64,000 nucleotides of DNA, from contig OX485804.1 in assembly GCA_950295325.1 (NCBI GenBank), forward strand, positions 67,618,033 to 67,682,032. The letters are read 5' to 3'. Positions 61,301 through 64,000 of the stretch are shown here, one piece after another (within the stretch, counting starts at the first letter, position 1; each line of letters starts with the position of its first letter). The position numbers and the translations under genes are program-made. Under the pieces are notes generated by a model that did no database searches, had not been told where the DNA came from, and worked only from the letters and a program-made list of their open reading frames with translations. Origin of the DNA: Polytrichum commune (taxonomy: Eukaryota > Streptophyta > Polytrichopsida > Polytrichales > Polytrichaceae).

Positions 61301-63115
61301 CAATACAAGGCAATACCCTTAGCCCATACTTTTTCATCATATTTCTAGAACCCCTACTTAGATGGCTACAACAAGGAAACAATGGATATACTTTCGCTAC
61401 GTCCAGAGTTAAAATCTCATTAGCAGCATATGCAGACGACCTTGCAGCAATCGCCAACAAACTAGAGACACTACAAACACAATTAAATAAACTAGACAAA
61501 TTCTGCGAATGGGTAGGAATGGACCTAGGAATACAAAAATGCGCAGTAACTGGATGCCCAAACAAATCTAAACTTAACCCCACAACCTTCAAGGCCCTAA
61601 TCCAATCCACCGACATAAACTATAGAAACCAACCTATACCAGTTCTAAACCAACACGAACCCTACACATACCTAGGAATAAATCTTGCACCATCATTCAA
61701 GTGGAAAACACAAATAAATACCACTACAGCTAAAGTAATCAAACAATGTTAAGCCCTCATAGCATGCCCAGCTACTATGAAACAAAAAATCAACATGGCT
61801 GATACAGTCATACGCGCTGGAATAGCATATAGCTTTTATGCAGTACCATACTCCATGCCAGCCATCAAAAAACTTGACAAAAAAATCATCATACTCCATA
61901 AAACAATATGCAGAATACCCAAATGCACATCTAATATTGCTACACAACTCCCCCACAACCTATTTGGAATTGAAGCATTTTCACTACAAAATGCCTACCT
62001 ACGGTGTATTGGAGAGCAACTACAAAACGCCCTTAACGATAAAGGCCGAATTGGCAAAATTTATACCGGCCTAACGCAATTTATACTTGCCAAATACGGA
62101 GGTTCTAAAGAAATTACCCGTATTAAATACCACCACTGTGTTAGATCACCTATCACTAGAACATTATTTCTGCTCAAGCATGAAGCCGGAGTCCACCTTA
62201 AAAGTACAATAAACAACTTCCTCCTACACCCATCCCCACTCGAAAACGCGTGGATGCAAGAAGCACAAATGCTACAGGGTCTAAATTCCAACACCTCACT
62301 TAAACTATTACACAAATTGCTTATACATAATATAACAACACTAGACCAAATTACCATGCCTAATGGCACCACACTAATGAACCTAGATGAATTCAAAATC
62401 TACCACTCCACCCCTTCCAAACTCATCCAAAGTGCACTAAACATCGCTAATCAACTATTTTACCAACCTCTCTGCAATCATGAATGCCTCCTACCATGCC
62501 AACGACATCATCCACCCAGATCCCTCAAAAACAAATATATACTAAGATACCACAACATTCTACCTCACCTACCGACTCCCCCCATACACCCCACAAACCC
62601 TCCCATCCCCCCTCTACCCCCTCCCCCCAACAACATACTTAAGGACCCCCGACAATATCCCATATACAAAATACTTGATCACAAACAAAAACAATCTACC
62701 GACCATAACGGAATAAAAAGAACAGTCACGTCATACCTATGTCAATGGACTACAACAAATAACCACACATACAATAAATGGCAAACTCCAAGGGACCTAT
62801 ACCCCTATTGCGATGCCAACACATGCAACCACAACACCGTCCTACTTACCCACTACTACACGGAAAAACAACACAAACACTTCTCAAACATTATTAATGC
62901 TTATTTCTCCACAGAACAACAAAGAGACACGAGATATGTCATACCTACCACAATAATCCCACTAGCACATATCTCTATTAATGAATGTAACCCAGAAAAT
63001 GACATCGAAACCAACTCCGATACTATCCAAATACAATTTGACGTCGTTCACATATACGAAGATAATGGTAGACACCTCATCACCATCCCGAAAACCAGAC
63101 TAATGTGCAGGGTTG
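58369..63115 (+). pseudogene. LINE ORF2: AP endonuclease, reverse transcriptase and Cys/His C-terminal part
   Basis: One continuous frame with only three internal stops, TAA at 58,840, 60,526 and 61,750. The endonuclease (about 59,015-59,800) shows TWNASSLNT, IQETKL, CGDFNRD and SDYYP, the conserved set of the exonuclease-endonuclease-phosphatase fold, with Tyr where His is usual in the last. The reverse transcriptase (about 60,730-61,550) has NNKVPGPDKIP, the first Asp in YIDFKNAFGS, the QGNTLSP motif and the AYADDLAAI active site. The C-terminal third (to 63,115) has HECLLPCQRHH and a later DANTCNHN. Reverse transcription would occur at the nicked target. The clade is unassigned. The frame runs on by chance into unrelated sequence after about 63,115. 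Confidence 0.88.
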
Positions 63116-64000
63116 TCTATTGTGTCGTGACGGAGGGTAATCCCGACATAATGTCGTGCCGTCACTACACGTATCCGTCACGACATTATGCCGGATGATG
63201 TCTTTATCCTGCCGAACTTGAATTTTACCGAATTTTTTGTGTATTTACATTACCCCATTGCGGACACATAGGAGTTACGATGTCCACGTGTGATGACATG
63301 TCAGCAAAGTAGAGGTAAAGTGGGAAATAAAATTACTAGCGCCCGTCCGCCCTCGTTCCCCCCCGTTCCCCGTACCCTAACCCCCCTCCCTTAGCCCATT
63401 AACATGTTCCCTAACCCGTTCCCTCCCGTCCAACCCCCCCGTCCGACCCCCCGTCCGACCCTCCCTCACACCCGACCCCCCCACCCGACCCTACCCCCCT
63501 TCCGACCACCCTACCTGACCCTCCCCCCCCCCCCCCCCCGTCCGACCCCACGTCCCCCGCGTTCCCACACATCCGCCCGCGCTCCCCACCCGTTCCCCCC
63601 GTCCGACCCTCTCCCCCGTCCGACCTACACCCTCCTTAGTAATATTTTATTACTTTGATTTTAACAAAATGGTTAACACAATGGCAAAATGGTTTACATG
63701 CCAAGGGAAATATGCACATCCACGTCGGCATTTTTTGCCACATAGGACGCCACCTTGGCAAGAAGGTAAGTATTTTACCCACCCTACTAGGTTGACCCTA
63801 GTTTGACCCTACGAGGAGCCTATTGTGTCGTGACGGAGGGGTCCGACCCGACACGACGCTGTTGAAGACATTGACAACAAGCAAGTAGAGAAGCATTGAA
63901 TCTAGAGCTACAAACACCACCAAGAGGAAGAGGATCAACACCGAGCAATGGAACAACGAAGAAGAAGAGGAGCTCTCGGCCATGGAGCTCGGCCGCGGAA
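63116..64000. repeat. Unclassified repetitive sequence after the LINE
   Basis: CTATTGTGTCGTGACGGAGGG occurs at about 63,117 and again at about 63,820, a 21-base direct repeat 700 bases apart. Between 63,145 and 63,195, CATAATGTCGTG and CACGACATTATG form a perfect 12-bp-arm hairpin. No gene is recognised. The right-hand copy runs to the window edge, so the element's extent is unknown. Confidence 0.55.
63355..63630. repeat. C-rich low-complexity tract
   Basis: Dominated by CCGACCC and CCCGTCC variants with C-runs up to about 18. The Pro/Arg/Thr frame here is low-complexity and not a gene. Confidence 0.85.

Larger units (their letters stand above)
35784..63115 (+). mobile_element. Non-LTR retrotransposon (LINE), split by a 16.8-kb DNA transposon
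   Basis: Parts in order: tandem-repeat 5' leader, ORF1 with an RRM-like fold and coiled coil, Pro/His-rich region, 2A motif, AP-type endonuclease, reverse transcriptase and a Cys/His C-terminal part. The plus strand is A/C-rich and very G-poor from about 38,020 to 40,765 and again from 57,556 to about 63,110, showing that the halves belong together. The reading frames have stops and few frameshifts, so it is inactive. The exact 5' end is not fixed. The 3' end is lost where unrelated sequence begins at about 63,116. Confidence 0.85.

Noticed and set aside
58839..61956. Minus-strand open frames opposite the LINE coding region
   Set aside because: They are shadows of the A/C-rich coding strand; the plus-strand frame carries the endonuclease and RT motifs.
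36246..63115. Nuclear genetic code with TAA/TAG read as glutamine, as in some green algae
   Set aside because: Every LINE stop could be Gln, but PNPase (891 codons) and the transposase (1,169 codons) contain no internal TAA or TAG, and PNPase ends in TAG. Decay of the LINE is simpler.
63404..63658. Pro/Arg/Thr-rich frame
   Set aside because: Low-complexity C-rich DNA; any frame would be open.

Overview
The window looks like a nuclear segment of a plant-type (streptophyte) genome. It carries one conserved host gene, an intron-rich plastid-type polynucleotide phosphorylase (PNPase) with about 25 exons, in a sea of nested transposable elements and intronic tandem repeats. Splice sites are ordinary GT-AG (one likely GC-AG). 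TAA, TAG and TGA behave as stops in the intact genes. I cannot place the species more closely.

Layout: 1-10,000 has no convincing gene, only MITE-like repeats and a decayed fragment of a SWIM-finger transposase. 10,017-21,110 (minus) is PNPase. 21,570-25,950 holds a fold-back MITE and a 3.3-kb terminal-inverted-repeat element filled with palindromic tandem repeats. 26,689-32,160 (minus) is a decayed second copy of the transposase family, interrupted by a solo LTR and by a CACTA-like element that itself contains a tRNA-derived SINE-like sequence. 32,340-35,770 is gene-free repetitive DNA. 35,784-63,115 (plus) is a non-LTR retrotransposon (LINE) with an RRM-type ORF1, a long Pro/His-rich repeat region, a 2A ribosome-skipping motif, an endonuclease and a reverse transcriptase.

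The LINE is split by a 16.8-kb DNA transposon (40,766-57,555). This element has related terminal inverted repeats and a matching 12-bp sequence, CCTAAACAACCA, on both sides. It holds two divergent genes. On the plus strand is a MULE-like DDE/SWIM transposase, intact except for a solo LTR whose removal with one target duplication restores the frame exactly. On the minus strand is a multi-exon gene that appears to join a ParB-like domain (motif DGNHR) to a beta-class DNA (adenine) methyltransferase with degenerate catalytic motifs. A DNA transposon carrying its own ParB-methyltransferase partner is the most unusual item here. In this copy the methyltransferase gene has two premature stops, so it is probably a relic of a working two-gene system.

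Second in interest is the LINE: a 2A motif separates an extremely Pro/His-rich repetitive region from the endonuclease-RT part. Junction arithmetic, target-site duplications and composition boundaries give a nested insertion history: LINE first, then the giant transposon, then the LTR.
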